Positions 26,594 to 36,230 of a stretch of 64,000 nt of DNA are shown one piece after another (positions within the stretch are counted from its first letter, which is position 1; each line of letters begins with the position of its first letter). The translations under genes and the position numbers were made by a program. Location: NCBI RefSeq assembly GCF_023206395.1, contig NZ_CP066150.1:1736001-1800000 (forward strand), read 5' to 3'. Below the pieces are notes generated by a model. The model worked only from the letters and a program-made list of their open reading frames with translations, did not search any database and was not told the origin of the DNA. The DNA is from Vibrio sp. ED004. Its GTDB lineage: Bacteria; Pseudomonadota; Gammaproteobacteria; Enterobacterales; Vibrionaceae.

Positions 26594-27331
26594 ATGGATC
26601 TCATTTTTAGTCCAACTTTCCCAATTTTGGGTGCAATCTTCATTTTCGCCGCTATTGTTCGTGGCTTCTCAGGATTCGGTTTCACCTTAGTGGCATTGCC
26701 ATTAAGTGCGTTGTTCGTGCCTGTTATCGAACTGGTTCCTGTTTTCATGTTGATCGACCTACTCGGCAATGTTCAATTGCTGCCTAAGGTTCGAAAGCAC
26801 GTTAACTGGCGCTGGGTTTCAAAGGTATTTATCCCTTGTTTTGCCTTCACACCTGTTGGCTTACTTCTGCTTAAATCGGTTAGCCAAGACACGATCATCT
26901 TGATCATCAGTGCCTTCATCTTTGCGTCTGCACTCATGATATACAAAGGTTTTCAGTATAAAAGCGAACCAAGATTTGCTCCTTATATTCTAGGCAGCCT
27001 TGCTGGGATCATGAATGGCGCGGCGTCGATGTCTGGGCCTCCAGTTGGCACACATGCCTTGGCAAGCCCAGTTGCTCCTCACATTGCTAGAGCTGGCCTG
27101 ATTGCCTTCTTCGTGTTGGCGGATTCGAGTGCGTTTGTCTCAGCATCCATCGCTGGATTGGTCGATCGTGATGTGGTTTGGCTGACTCTTGTGCTCTTGC
27201 CAAGCAGTATGTTTGGCGGCTATGTGGGTTCTAAGTTGTTCGAGAGATTTGGTGGAGAGAAGTTCAAGCCCGTGACTATTGCGCTGCTTATCGTGATTGC
27301 TATTTTCAGTGCAGGCCGAGTCTTATTGTAA
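26594..27331 (+). CDS. TauE/SafE-family membrane exporter
   Basis: A 245-residue inner-membrane protein with about seven to eight hydrophobic segments and the two-fold repeat of the TauE/SafE (DUF81) family. IVRGFSGFGFTLVALPLSALF near residue 20 is the first conserved motif, and LAGIMNGAASMSGPPVGTHALAS near 135 is the second. Members export sulfite, sulfoacetate or other small organic anions. The substrate cannot be told here. It stands alone between the ugp operon and a convergent transpeptidase gene. Confidence 0.85.
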   Translation: MDLIFSPTFPILGAIFIFAAIVRGFSGFGFTLVALPLSALFVPVIELVPVFMLIDLLGNVQLLPKVRKHVNWRWVSKVFIPCFAFTPVGLLLLKSVSQDTIILIISAFIFASALMIYKGFQYKSEPRFAPYILGSLAGIMNGAASMSGPPVGTHALASPVAPHIARAGLIAFFVLADSSAFVSASIAGLVDRDVVWLTLVLLPSSMFGGYVGSKLFERFGGEKFKPVTIALLIVIAIFSAGRVLL

Positions 27332-27391
27332 CGAGCTTGATAAAGTTTGAAATCACTCTATGAAAAGAGTTCTGGAAATGGGTGCCAATAT

Positions 27392-28210
27392 CTACCATTC
27401 GATGTGGATAGGGGTACCCATTTTTACGAGTTGGATAAACTCATCCATGTCTTGATTAGTTAGTGCAATACAGCCATCGGTCCAATCAAAGCTTTGAATA
27501 AAGCTCGGTGAACGACGCTCACCATTTTTGATACCGTGGATTTTGATGTTCCCACCAGGGTCGACATCATTGTTTTCTGCCCACTGTCTATCCGAAGGTT
27601 GAGGGTAGTTGATATGTACTGAGCGATAGAAATCCGACTCTTCCATCACATAGTCGAGTTGGTATTCCCCTTCAGGTGTTCGGTTGTCCCCTTCAAAGCG
27701 TTTATGCCCTTTTGGTTGCTTGCCGAGTGCAATACGAAACTCCTGAATCACCTCATCCCCTTTCATCAGATACATTCTACGTTTCGACTTATCCACTTTG
27801 ACTAAGGTAACCACTTGCAGCAATGGATCGATCTCTGGGACATCGTCCGGAACATTATAAAACTGTCGAGATGAGCTTTGAGGTGGGCGCTTTGATGAGC
27901 CTTGAGAAAGCTGAGCTACCTGTTTATCTGAATCATGGTTAAGCACATCATCGACAATAATCACATGTTGGGATTTTGAGCCTGATGAAGAGGACGAAGA
28001 AGACGTTGATACGCGCTGAGAGTGGGAAGGTGCAGACTCAAACACAATGGTTTCAATCGCGGTCGCGTCAGACACTATTTTTTCAACCACAACCTTTTTC
28101 GCTTCCGGTGACGGAACATATTGTGGGGTATCGGTAGCAGATACCGTCACTGAATAAATCAGCGAACTCGATAAAAGCATGCACAGTGTTAAAGGCAAAA
28201 AACGACGCAC
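27392..28210 (-). CDS. L,D-transpeptidase (YkuD domain)
   Basis: A 272-residue exported protein. The N-terminus is a signal peptide (RRFLPLTLCMLLSSSLIYSVTVSATD). A serine-rich linker with a run of serines near residue 70 follows, then the YkuD catalytic domain from about residue 130. The active site is IKIHGIKNGERR and FDWTDGCIALTNQDMDEF, with the catalytic Cys in DGCIAL. Such enzymes crosslink peptidoglycan stem peptides or attach lipoprotein; some are involved in LPS transport robustness. The next gene upstream ends two bases before it, so the two share a transcript. Confidence 0.87.
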   Translation of the reverse strand: MRRFLPLTLCMLLSSSLIYSVTVSATDTPQYVPSPEAKKVVVEKIVSDATAIETIVFESAPSHSQRVSTSSSSSSSGSKSQHVIIVDDVLNHDSDKQVAQLSQGSSKRPPQSSSRQFYNVPDDVPEIDPLLQVVTLVKVDKSKRRMYLMKGDEVIQEFRIALGKQPKGHKRFEGDNRTPEGEYQLDYVMEESDFYRSVHINYPQPSDRQWAENNDVDPGGNIKIHGIKNGERRSPSFIQSFDWTDGCIALTNQDMDEFIQLVKMGTPIHIEW

Positions 28211-28212
28211 CT

Positions 28213-28695
28213 TTAGATCTCCTCAAAACTCATGGACATGGTTCGAGACTGAGTTTCCATTCCTAGCGACTCATAGAAACTTTGAGCTTGTTGGTTAAAC
28301 TCCATCACCTCTAACCTAAGTTCTATCGCACCTCTCGCTTGCGCCCATTGGTTGAACGACTTCATTAATGCGCGCCCAGCTCCTTGGCTCTGAACCTGAT
28401 CGCTCACCACAATGGTGTTTACCCTTGCCACCTTGTGTGACTGGATAAAACTGACGCCTTTATTCTGCGTGACCTTACCCGCTAAAAAGCCAACCACTTG
28501 CTTCTCATCAACCGCAACAAAGAATGCGCCAGTCGGGTCAATCATCAAGCCTAACCAATACTCTTCACTGTCTGCAAAGCTTTGAGAAGGCGGCGCAAAC
28601 ACCATTGGAGCACCAAGATGATGTTGACGGTTTATCTGATCAGAGAGCGCTAAGATCGCGTTAATGTCAGTTACCTTGGCTGTCCGGATTTGCAT
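28213..28695 (-). CDS. GNAT-family acetyltransferase
   Basis: A 160-residue GNAT domain. VNTIVVSDQVQSQGAGRALMKSFNQWAQARGA holds the acetyl-CoA-binding QxxGxA loop, and LRLEVMEFNQQAQSFYESLGMETQSRTMSM is the usual C-terminal strand-helix with FYESLG. The substrate is unknown. It lies directly upstream of the L,D-transpeptidase gene on the same strand, with only two bases between them. Confidence 0.85.
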   Translation of the reverse strand: MQIRTAKVTDINAILALSDQINRQHHLGAPMVFAPPSQSFADSEEYWLGLMIDPTGAFFVAVDEKQVVGFLAGKVTQNKGVSFIQSHKVARVNTIVVSDQVQSQGAGRALMKSFNQWAQARGAIELRLEVMEFNQQAQSFYESLGMETQSRTMSMSFEEI

Positions 28696-28904
28696 ATCAT
28701 CACCTTGTTTGAATTCAATAACACCTTAGCAAAAATGGCTTAGTTGTGCACCGTTACACTGGTCGACTCAGACGCTCTGTGAAGGTGGGTTACCAATATT
28801 AGGCACTAAGTTTGGGGAAATTGTTCCGTAAATCTCAGGCACATTGCCAGCCTTTGAGTGCTACTATCTCTGCAGAATCAATACACTAACGACTGGACAC
28901 CTCT

Positions 28905-29885
28905 ATGATTAAGTTCGCTGTAATTGGAACCAATTGGATTACACAAAAATTCGTTCAAGCTGCACATGAATCGCAATCGATGCAGTTGGCTGCGGTTTAT
29001 TCACGAAACCTAGAGAGCGCTGCGCAATTCGCACTAGAATTTGGTGTTGAAGCCACCTACGATTCACTCGATGCATTAGCCAATGACAGCACGGTCGAAG
29101 CTGTGTACATCGCTTCACCAAACTCACTGCACTGCGAACAGTCCATCTTCATGATGGAACACGGTAAGCACGTTATCTGTGAAAAGCCGGTTGCATCAAA
29201 CATTGATGAAGCAACACGCATGTTCGAAGTCGCTGAGAAAAACGGTGTGGTGTTGTTTGAGGCGTATAAATCTCAATTCCTACCAAACTTTAAGCAAGTC
29301 CAACTCGGCCTAGAAAAGATCGGCAAGGTACATAAAGCGCACATCAACTACTGCCAGTATTCATCGCGTTACCAGAAATACCTTAACGGCGAGAACCCAA
29401 ATACCTTCAACCCAGCTTTCTCTAACGGTTCATTAGTCGATATTGGCTTCTACTGCGTAGCTGCAACGGTTGCTCTGTTTGGTCAGCCAGAAAATGCTCA
29501 AGCTTCAGCAAAGCTGCTTGAATCAGGGGTAGATGCACATGGCTGTGCGATCTTCCAATACCCTGAGTTTGACGTGACTCTTGCTCACTCTAAAGTCAGC
29601 GACTCTTACGCACCAAGCGAGATCCAGGGTGAACAGGGAGCGATCATCATCGATCACATTGCAGAGTGCACCGACGTTAAGATCCGCTATCGTGATGGTA
29701 GCATTGAAAACCTCACTCAAGCACAGAGCGAAAACTCAATGAGCTACGAAGTACAAGCCTTTGCAGGCTGCATTGAAGGTGATAAGGAAACTCAAGCTCA
29801 AGCCAAACTGCGAGCTTTAACCGTTGCCAAGTTGATTACAGAGATGCGTCAGCAAGTTGGTGTCGTTTATCCAGCCGATAAATAA
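28905..29885 (+). CDS. Gfo/Idh/MocA-family NAD(P)-dependent oxidoreductase
   Basis: A 326-residue dehydrogenase with an N-terminal Rossmann fold (FAVIGTNWITQKFVQAAHES) and the family signature EHGKHVICEKPVASN near residue 90, where EKP contacts the cofactor and substrate. The GFYCVAATVALFGQPENAQAS region belongs to the C-terminal substrate domain, similar to YgjR/MviM-type proteins. It probably oxidises or reduces a sugar or cyclitol. The gene is divergent from the GNAT gene and appears monocistronic. Confidence 0.85.
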   Translation: MIKFAVIGTNWITQKFVQAAHESQSMQLAAVYSRNLESAAQFALEFGVEATYDSLDALANDSTVEAVYIASPNSLHCEQSIFMMEHGKHVICEKPVASNIDEATRMFEVAEKNGVVLFEAYKSQFLPNFKQVQLGLEKIGKVHKAHINYCQYSSRYQKYLNGENPNTFNPAFSNGSLVDIGFYCVAATVALFGQPENAQASAKLLESGVDAHGCAIFQYPEFDVTLAHSKVSDSYAPSEIQGEQGAIIIDHIAECTDVKIRYRDGSIENLTQAQSENSMSYEVQAFAGCIEGDKETQAQAKLRALTVAKLITEMRQQVGVVYPADK

Positions 29886-30048
29886 CATCGTCATTAGGTT
29901 AACCAGCTGATTTTTAACAAATACCGATTTATACATAACTAAATTTAATCTTTACGACAAACAACCGGATTAGTCGATTGGGGTACCATCTGTTTAAATC
30001 CGCGTTCGATATCTATCGTATTAATTTAATTTATTGAAGGTGTGTAAA

Positions 30049-30210
30049 GTGTTTTCAGTTGATGATCGCGTTGTAGCAACAAAAGGTGTTGAGCTTGGTG
30101 AAATGGTTGTAATTGGCCTAAGTGCTGGTGGCGGCTACGTTCACGTTACAACAGTAGAAGGCGCAATAATGACGCTTACTTACCCTGCAAAAGACCTTAA
30201 AAAAGCATAG
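30049..30210 (+). CDS. Small hypothetical protein (53 residues)
   Basis: A GTG-started frame (reads FSVDDRVVATKGVELGEMVV...) with GAAGG eight bases upstream. The product is a compact beta-rich small protein with a hydrophobic GLSAGGGYVHVTTVEGAIMTLTY centre and a basic end (PAKDLKKA). It looks like a small barrel of the SH3/KOW kind, which is inference only. Good ribosome site, coding-like codon use and an own terminator support it as real. I do not know its function. Confidence 0.65.
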   Translation: MFSVDDRVVATKGVELGEMVVIGLSAGGGYVHVTTVEGAIMTLTYPAKDLKKA

Positions 30211-30540
30211 TTTAACCGCTCCGCTCTTTTAGTAGTCACTCTGCTAAAGGTAACAAAATTGAGGCCTTGGCTGATTCCACTCTTCTGCATTAGAGTGAAC
30301 AGCCAGGGCCTTTTTTATGCCTGCAATTCCTTAACAGCCTTCCCATTACTTTACTCGTTGCAGTAAAACCGAATCCAACAGACAATAGAATCAATCAAAG
30401 AGTATTTACACCAAGTACTTATTGACTGTTGATGCCTACGGTTTATAGATGCTTAGCGTTTATTGACGCTTAGTATTCGCAAGACTTTCTGGTACATTAG
30501 CATTATCTTATATTTATAATGACCTGAACTGAGGGAAGCT
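30211..30540. other. Intergenic region with one terminator
   Basis: Apart from the terminator at 30262-30316 this stretch of 330 bases shows no convincing gene. A repeated TTGACTG/TTGACGCTTAG pattern near 30420-30475 may hold the promoter of the glutaredoxin gene. Confidence 0.4.
30262..30316 (+). terminator. Intrinsic terminator after the 53-residue gene
   Basis: GGCCTTGGCTG pairs with CAGCCAGGGCC (one mismatch) enclosing a smaller ACTC/GAGT stem, followed by six T residues. Confidence 0.85.
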
Positions 30541-31173
30541 ATGAAGCTTTATATTTACGACCACTGCCCTTTCTGTGCAAGAGTAGCCTACATTGCTCAA
30601 TCTCTAGGCTTGGACATCGAGCTTGTCTCTGTCGATTATGATGACGCCCAAACGCTTATCGATCTGATCGGTAAAAAAATGGTGCCTGTATTACAAAAAG
30701 ACGACGGTTCTATCATGGCTGAAAGCCTAGATATCATCGCGTACTTTATGGACTTAAAATCAAGAGACGAGCAACGCGTACCATCAGAGCAAGTCACTGT
30801 GTTCCAAACTCGCGCATTCCCACTAAGCCAGCGCATCGGTTTGCCACGTTGGTGGAAACTGGATCTTGCTGAATACCAATCACCAGCAAGCAAAGAAGCG
30901 TGGCGTGCAGCCAAAGAGACTGAAGAGCTCAACTTCGATAAGCTGATTGAGCAAACGCCCCAGTTTGTTGAACAGGTTAACCCGCTTCTGAAAGATGCAG
31001 AGTTACTTCTGAACCTAGAAAATGGTGAGTCGTCATTGCCTCTTATCGATCAAGCGGTGTACTTCTCTATGTTGCGCGGTTTCTGTGTAGAGCCAAGCAT
31101 CGCATGGCCACCAGCGCTAGAACGTTGGTTAGAGAAGCAAAGTGAAACGCTAAAGCTCTCTTTACTTCGCTAA
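30541..31173 (+). CDS. grxB: Glutaredoxin 2
   Basis: A 210-residue GST-like glutaredoxin. The N-terminal thioredoxin fold carries the dithiol site C9-P-F-C12 (YDHCPFCARVAYIA) and VPVLQKDDGSIMAESLDIIAY for glutathione binding. A helical domain follows, as in E. coli Grx2 (215 residues). It reduces disulfides with glutathione in the cytoplasm. The ATG follows GAGGGAAGCT. A good terminator lies behind it. Confidence 0.92.
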   Translation: MKLYIYDHCPFCARVAYIAQSLGLDIELVSVDYDDAQTLIDLIGKKMVPVLQKDDGSIMAESLDIIAYFMDLKSRDEQRVPSEQVTVFQTRAFPLSQRIGLPRWWKLDLAEYQSPASKEAWRAAKETEELNFDKLIEQTPQFVEQVNPLLKDAELLLNLENGESSLPLIDQAVYFSMLRGFCVEPSIAWPPALERWLEKQSETLKLSLLR

Positions 31174-31219
31174 AAAGTGTCTTTGATTCGCTAGCGCGAT
31201 TGCAACGAGCACAAACAAA

Positions 31220-31264
31220 AAATCGAAGCTCTCAGGTATCTACCCTGTTAGCTTCGATTTTCTA
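31220..31264 (+). terminator. Intrinsic terminator after grxB
   Basis: AAATCGAAGCT pairs with AGCTTCGATTT across a 19-base loop, followed by TCTATT. Confidence 0.75.
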
Positions 31265-31336
31265 TTAGCTGCCCATTATTTCTAACTGACCAAGCCTTTT
31301 GTTACGCCAAGCTCTTGTTACACCAAGATCTTGTTA

Positions 31337-32170
31337 CTACAACAGGCGTCTTCTCAAACCAGTTCGCTCCAAGATTCGTGTCGAGATCTCTTCAACCGAT
31401 AATGAAGACGTGTTGATGTAAGGTATCGCTTCTCGGCGGAACATCGCCTCTACCGTTTGTAGCTCATACAAACATTGCGAATCACTCGCGTATTCACTGC
31501 CCGCTAAACGGTTCTCACGAATCTCAGTCAGCCTTTCTGCATCAATGGTTAAGCCAAACAACTTGTGTCGGTAAATCTCGAACTCAGGCAGTAGCTTCAA
31601 GCGCGCTAAATCGTCATGGATGAATGGATAGTTCGCTACGCGCAAACCAAACTGCATCGCCATGTACAAGCTTGTTGGTGTCTTACCGCTTCGAGATACA
31701 CCTAACAAGATGATGTCGGCTTCTTCCAGCCCTTTGAGCGTGATGCCATCATCGTGCGCGAGTGTGTATTCGATCGCAGCTATACGGTCAAAATACTTGA
31801 CCGAATCCTTATTCACACTGCGTGAGCGTTGCAGTTTAGGCACAGGTGCCATCTGAATATCATCCTGAACCTTTTGAACGATACTCTCCAACACGTCATA
31901 ACAGTGCGCGGGCGCTTCTAGCAATTTCGCTTTGATATTGGGAATCACAATCGAAAAAAACACCAACGGTTCTAACCCGGTATCGCGATACGAAATTTCG
32001 ATCTCTTTTAATAAATCAGAAAGTTTGTCCTCACTTTCCACAAACGGAAAGGTTTTTTCATTGGCTTTGAATGGGAATTGACCTAGAACAACATGCCCTA
32101 AAGTCTCGCATGTTATGGCCGTTCCATCAGAAACATAGAATACATCACGACTTTGAATATCAATTTGCAT
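31337..32170 (-). CDS. ppsR: PpsR, PEP synthase kinase/pyrophosphorylase
   Basis: A 277-residue DUF299 protein. The P-loop [15 protein letters not shown] near residue 155 is diagnostic, with [18 protein letters not shown] at the N-terminus. The E. coli homologue inactivates PEP synthase by ADP-dependent phosphorylation of a threonine next to the catalytic histidine and reactivates it by phosphorolysis. It is divergent from ppsA, 178 bases apart, the standard arrangement. PpsA here has the target Thr in GGRTCHAA. Confidence 0.94.
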   Translation of the reverse strand: MQIDIQSRDVFYVSDGTAITCETLGHVVLGQFPFKANEKTFPFVESEDKLSDLLKEIEISYRDTGLEPLVFFSIVIPNIKAKLLEAPAHCYDVLESIVQKVQDDIQMAPVPKLQRSRSVNKDSVKYFDRIAAIEYTLAHDDGITLKGLEEADIILLGVSRSGKTPTSLYMAMQFGLRVANYPFIHDDLARLKLLPEFEIYRHKLFGLTIDAERLTEIRENRLAGSEYASDSQCLYELQTVEAMFRREAIPYINTSSLSVEEISTRILERTGLRRRLL

Positions 32171-32348
32171 TTTTTATTTAATGTTTAAAATTATTTTGAG
32201 TAGGATGGGAACCATAATATAGATAATAAAACCCTGCTGACTATTACGTCCCCCACAGCTTTAAAAAATAATTTACATTTTTTTAAACTGACACGTAATC
32301 GTTTGCCTTTAAATCCCTACAATGCTTGCTATGTTTCTGGAGAAATAA

Positions 32349-34721
32349 ATGCAAAATAACACCCTATGGTTCAATGGCCTTTCCATGGAAGATGTCGACA
32401 AAGTCGGCGGTAAGAATGCTTCACTTGGCGAGATGGTTTCTAACCTAGCCAACGCTGGCGTATCAGTACCTAATGGTTTTGCTACCACATCTTATGCGTT
32501 TAATAACTTTCTTGACTACAAAGGTCTTGATGAGCGCATTCACCAACTCCTTGATGAACTTGATGTTGAAGACGTTGACGCACTGCGTAAGACAGGTGCA
32601 ACGATTCGACAATGGGTTCTAGACGCTCCCTTCCCAGAATCACTAGAGCAAGACATCCGTGATAACTACCGCGAACTGATTGAAGGCAACGAAGAATTGT
32701 CTGTTGCGGTTCGTTCATCGGCAACGGCTGAAGACCTTCCAGATGCTTCTTTTGCAGGCCAGCAAGAAACCTTCCTTAACGTGAAAGGTATCGATGCGGT
32801 TATCGAAGCGACTAAACACGTGTTCGCTTCTCTGTTTAACGACCGTGCTATCTCTTACCGAGTACACCAAGGCTTTGACCACCGAGGCATTTCATTGTCT
32901 GCGGGTATCCAGCGTATGGTTCGCTCAGACAAAGCTTCTTCAGGTGTGATGTTCACGCTTGATACTGAATCAGGCTTCGACCAAGTGGTATTCATCACCT
33001 CTTCTTGGGGCCTAGGTGAAATGGTCGTACAAGGCGCGGTGAACCCAGACGAGTTCTACGTTCACAAGCCAATGCTAGAAGCGGGTCACTACCCAGTGGT
33101 TAAAAAGACGTTTGGTTCTAAGTTGATCAAGATGATCTACTCAACCAACCAAGAGATCGGCAAGCAAGTTGATATCATCGACACTGATACTCAAGAGCGT
33201 AACAAGTTCTCACTGAACGATAAAGAGATCAAAGAACTAGCAAAACAAGCGATGATCATCGAGAAGCACTACCAACGTCCAATGGACATTGAGTGGGCAA
33301 AAGATGGCATCGATGGCAAGCTTTACATCGTTCAAGCTCGTCCTGAAACCGTATGTTCTCAAAGCGACCAAAACGTTATCGAGCGTTATGAGCTAAACAA
33401 CAAGGCAGATGTACTAGTTGAAGGCCGTGCTATCGGTCAACGTATCGGTTCTGGCCCTGTTCGCTTGGTTGATTCTCTAGACCAAATGTCACTGGTTCAA
33501 GAAGGCGACGTACTAGTAACCGACATGACAGACCCAGACTGGGAACCTGTGATGAAGAAAGCCTCTGCGATTGTGACTAACCGTGGCGGCCGTACTTGTC
33601 ACGCAGCGATCATTGCTCGTGAGCTTGGTATCCCTGCAATTGTTGGTTGTGGTACCGCGACAAGCAGCCTGAATGATGGCGACACCGTAACAGTGTCATG
33701 TTCAGAAGGCGAAACAGGCTACGTTTACAACGGCGAACTCGACTTTGAGATCAAGCGTTCTGAGGTTGATGAGCTACCAATGCTGCCAACCAAAGTAATG
33801 ATGAACGTGGGTAACCCTGATCGTGCCTTCGACTTCGCTCAAATCCCGAACGAAGGTGTTGGCCTTGCTCGTCTTGAATTCATCATCAACAAGATGATTG
33901 GTATTCACCCTAAAGCTCTGTTGAACTTCGATGAGCAAACTGACGAAATCAAAGCAGAAATCAACCAGCGTATTCGTGGCTACAAAGATCCTATTGATTT
34001 CTATGTAAGCAAGCTAACGGAAGGCATCGCGACTATCGCGTCTGCATTCTGGCCTAAGCGTGTGATCGTACGTATGTCTGACTTCAAGTCGAACGAGTAC
34101 AGCAACCTTGTTGGCGGTAAAACGTTTGAACCACATGAAGAGAACCCAATGCTGGGTTTCCGTGGTGCATCTCGTTACATCTCACCAGTCTTTGAAGACT
34201 GTTTCGAGCTTGAAACTCAAGCGCTAAAACGCGTTCGTAACGAGATGGGACTAAAGAACGTTGAAATCATGATCCCATTCGTACGCACTCCAAGTGAAGC
34301 GGCATCGGTTATCGACATTCTGGCCAAATTTAACCTTCGTCGTGGCGACCAAGGTCTGAAAGTCATCATGATGTGTGAGCTTCCATCCAATGCGATTTTG
34401 GCTGATGAGTTCTTGAAGTACTTCGATGGTTTCTCTATCGGTTCGAACGACATGACGCAGCTGACACTTGGCCTAGACCGAGATTCAGGTGACGTGGCAC
34501 ACTTATTCGATGAGCGTAACCCAGCGGTGAAAGCGATGCTGAAAATGGCCATCGATGCAGCAGCTAAAGCGGGTAAATACGTCGGCATTTGTGGCCAAGG
34601 TCCATCTGACCATGATGACCTAGCTGAATGGTTAATGGAGCAAGGCATCAGCTCGGTTTCGTTGAACCCAGATACGGTTATCGACACCTGGTTGAAACTG
34701 GGTAACGTAGCAAATAAATAA
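32349..34721 (+). CDS. ppsA: PpsA, phosphoenolpyruvate synthase
   Basis: A 790-residue enzyme that converts pyruvate and ATP to PEP, AMP and phosphate for gluconeogenesis. The nucleotide-binding part starts [13 protein letters not shown] and contains [22 protein letters not shown]. The swivelling domain has [20 protein letters not shown], with the phospho-accepting His and the regulatory Thr two residues before it. The C-terminal barrel shows [14 protein letters not shown] and [12 protein letters not shown]. Length is normal. Its terminator has been split by an IS element. Confidence 0.96.
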   Translation: MQNNTLWFNGLSMEDVDKVGGKNASLGEMVSNLANAGVSVPNGFATTSYAFNNFLDYKGLDERIHQLLDELDVEDVDALRKTGATIRQWVLDAPFPESLEQDIRDNYRELIEGNEELSVAVRSSATAEDLPDASFAGQQETFLNVKGIDAVIEATKHVFASLFNDRAISYRVHQGFDHRGISLSAGIQRMVRSDKASSGVMFTLDTESGFDQVVFITSSWGLGEMVVQGAVNPDEFYVHKPMLEAGHYPVVKKTFGSKLIKMIYSTNQEIGKQVDIIDTDTQERNKFSLNDKEIKELAKQAMIIEKHYQRPMDIEWAKDGIDGKLYIVQARPETVCSQSDQNVIERYELNNKADVLVEGRAIGQRIGSGPVRLVDSLDQMSLVQEGDVLVTDMTDPDWEPVMKKASAIVTNRGGRTCHAAIIARELGIPAIVGCGTATSSLNDGDTVTVSCSEGETGYVYNGELDFEIKRSEVDELPMLPTKVMMNVGNPDRAFDFAQIPNEGVGLARLEFIINKMIGIHPKALLNFDEQTDEIKAEINQRIRGYKDPIDFYVSKLTEGIATIASAFWPKRVIVRMSDFKSNEYSNLVGGKTFEPHEENPMLGFRGASRYISPVFEDCFELETQALKRVRNEMGLKNVEIMIPFVRTPSEAASVIDILAKFNLRRGDQGLKVIMMCELPSNAILADEFLKYFDGFSIGSNDMTQLTLGLDRDSGDVAHLFDERNPAVKAMLKMAIDAAAKAGKYVGICGQGPSDHDDLAEWLMEQGISSVSLNPDTVIDTWLKLGNVANK

Positions 34722-34745
34722 CGCTTCGTGCGATACCTAAACGAC

Positions 34746-34760
34746 AAAAGCCAGTCACGA
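34746..34760 (+). terminator. Left arm and loop of the ppsA terminator, split by an IS
   Basis: AAAAGCCAGTCA (34746-34757) is the left stem arm and CGA (34758-34760) the loop. The right arm TGACTGGCTTTT lies at 36186-36197 followed by more T. Removing the element and one CGA copy gives a perfect 12-bp stem with a three-base loop and a T run, 25 bases after the ppsA stop. In the present sequence the hairpin cannot form normally. Confidence 0.85.
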
Positions 34761-36182
34761 TGAAGTGACCCCGTAAAGTTGGACATTTCTGTTAAGCGGC
34801 TTTCAAGGCCTGAGTTCGATATTCCATCGGAGTCAGGCCTTTTAGTTTCACTTTTATACGTTTGGTATTGTAGTACTCGATGTATTCTTTAATTTGCTCT
34901 ATCAGAGCACCTGCATCTTCAAAGCTTTGGTTGTGATACATCTCTGTTTTGAGTAAAGCAAAAAGTTTTCAGCAACAGCATTATCCAAGCAGTTACCTTT
35001 TCTCGACATGCTTTGCGTTAACCCACTCTCCGCTACCTTTTTCTGATAGTGTCGATGACGATATTGCCAACCTTGATCGCTATGTATAATTGGCTTTGAG
35101 TTGGGTTTAAGCGTAGATATAGCCTCCGTCAGCATATCCGTGACAAGCGGCAAACAAGCATTTTTGGCCACTCTATAAGCAACCACTTCCTGAGTAAACA
35201 AGTCGACAACGGGAGACAAGTATACTTTCTGCTCTTTGACTTTGAACTCCGTGACATCAGTTACCCATTTTTCATCGGGTTGAGTCGCACTAAAATCTCT
35301 TTCAAGCACGTTAGGAGCAGTTGTTCCAGACTCACCTCGGTATGAACGATACTTTTTAATCCTGACCGTCGATTTAAGGTTGAGCTGAGCCATAAGCCTT
35401 TGAACCGTTTTATGATTGAGCACGAACCCCTGATTTTTTAATTCCAAGTGAATACGGCGGTAGCCGTATCGGCCCTTATGTTCATGATAAATTGACTTTA
35501 TCAACTGCAGCTCACGTTCGTAGCTATTTGGGCGCTTGCTTGTTTGAGCCTGATAATAAAAGACACTTTTGCCAGCTGTAGAGTGTGCAGTAAGTGCTTC
35601 AACGGGTACTGGCCTTTAAGAGTTAGAGCTATGACCGCTTTTTCTTTGTTCGACGGTTTTTTCCTGCTCCAACTCTTCCAACTTTTTAGAACGGCATTCT
35701 CGGTTCGTAAGTAGACCAACTCCTCTTTTAGCTCCTCAAGTGTCATTTCATTATCAGGCTTAGTGGTACGTTGAGGTTGCTGTTTCATTGAGGGTTTTCC
35801 TTTCTGGCGCATTTTGAGCCCCTTGATACCGAGCTCATTAAATCGTTTGAGCCAGACAGAGAGTATCCCAGGGGATGAGAGGTTTAATACTGCGCTAGTG
35901 TGCGTGAGAGACCATTCATTCGTCCACATTAAATTCAATGCTTTTCGTTTTGTCTGAGCAGTAGCAGCATGCTTAGTTGGTAAAAATGAAGCAGTGCCGT
36001 GGATGGCAAACACTTGAGCCCAATACCGAACCTGTCTTGACGAAATTGAATATTGTTTGGCTAAGTAGAGAGATGACGTGCCATCTAAGTATTGCTTAGC
36101 AATGATACATTTTAGCTCTCGGCTATATTTGGACATAAAAAGACCCCCAATAATTGGTGTCCAACTATTGGGGGTCAGTTCA
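34761..36182 (-). mobile_element. IS3-family (IS150-type) insertion sequence
   Basis: The element is 1422 bp long, with inverted ends TGAAGTGACCCCG (left) and TGAACTGACCCCC (right, minus strand), both continuing to an AGTTGGACA block. It is flanked by CGA on both sides (34758-34760 and 36183-36185), a 3-bp duplication as expected for this family. It encodes an OrfA helix-turn-helix part and an OrfB DDE integrase, both on the minus strand. Three single-base losses break the normal reading. It sits exactly in the loop of the ppsA terminator. Confidence 0.9.
34792..36136 (-). pseudogene. IS150-type transposase (OrfA and OrfB) with three single-base deletions
   Basis: OrfA starts MSKYSRELKCIIAKQYLDG and has two helix-turn-helix units. 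OrfB holds the rve integrase: the first Asp in KWVTDVTEFK, the second in IIHSDQGWQY and the Glu in NAVAENF. Restoring one base in each of three short homopolymers (A5 at 35683-35687, A4 at 35567-35570, T5 at 34960-34964, minus-strand bases) gives an OrfA ending KKKRS and a full OrfB ending near RTQALKAA. In the restored form OrfB is in the -1 frame with an AAAAAG-type slip site, normal for IS3 members. Confidence 0.85.
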
Positions 36183-36230
36183 CGATGACTGGCTTTTTTT
36201 AGGTTCTTTGCATGTTAGCAAGCTAGGGGG

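Noticed and set aside
34766..36177. Shorter IS3 boundaries starting at TGACCCC, with a 9-bp flanking repeat TCACGATGA
   Set aside because: A 9-bp duplication does not fit the family. Extending the ends to TGAA gives matching termini and a 3-bp CGA duplication that also restores a perfect terminator.
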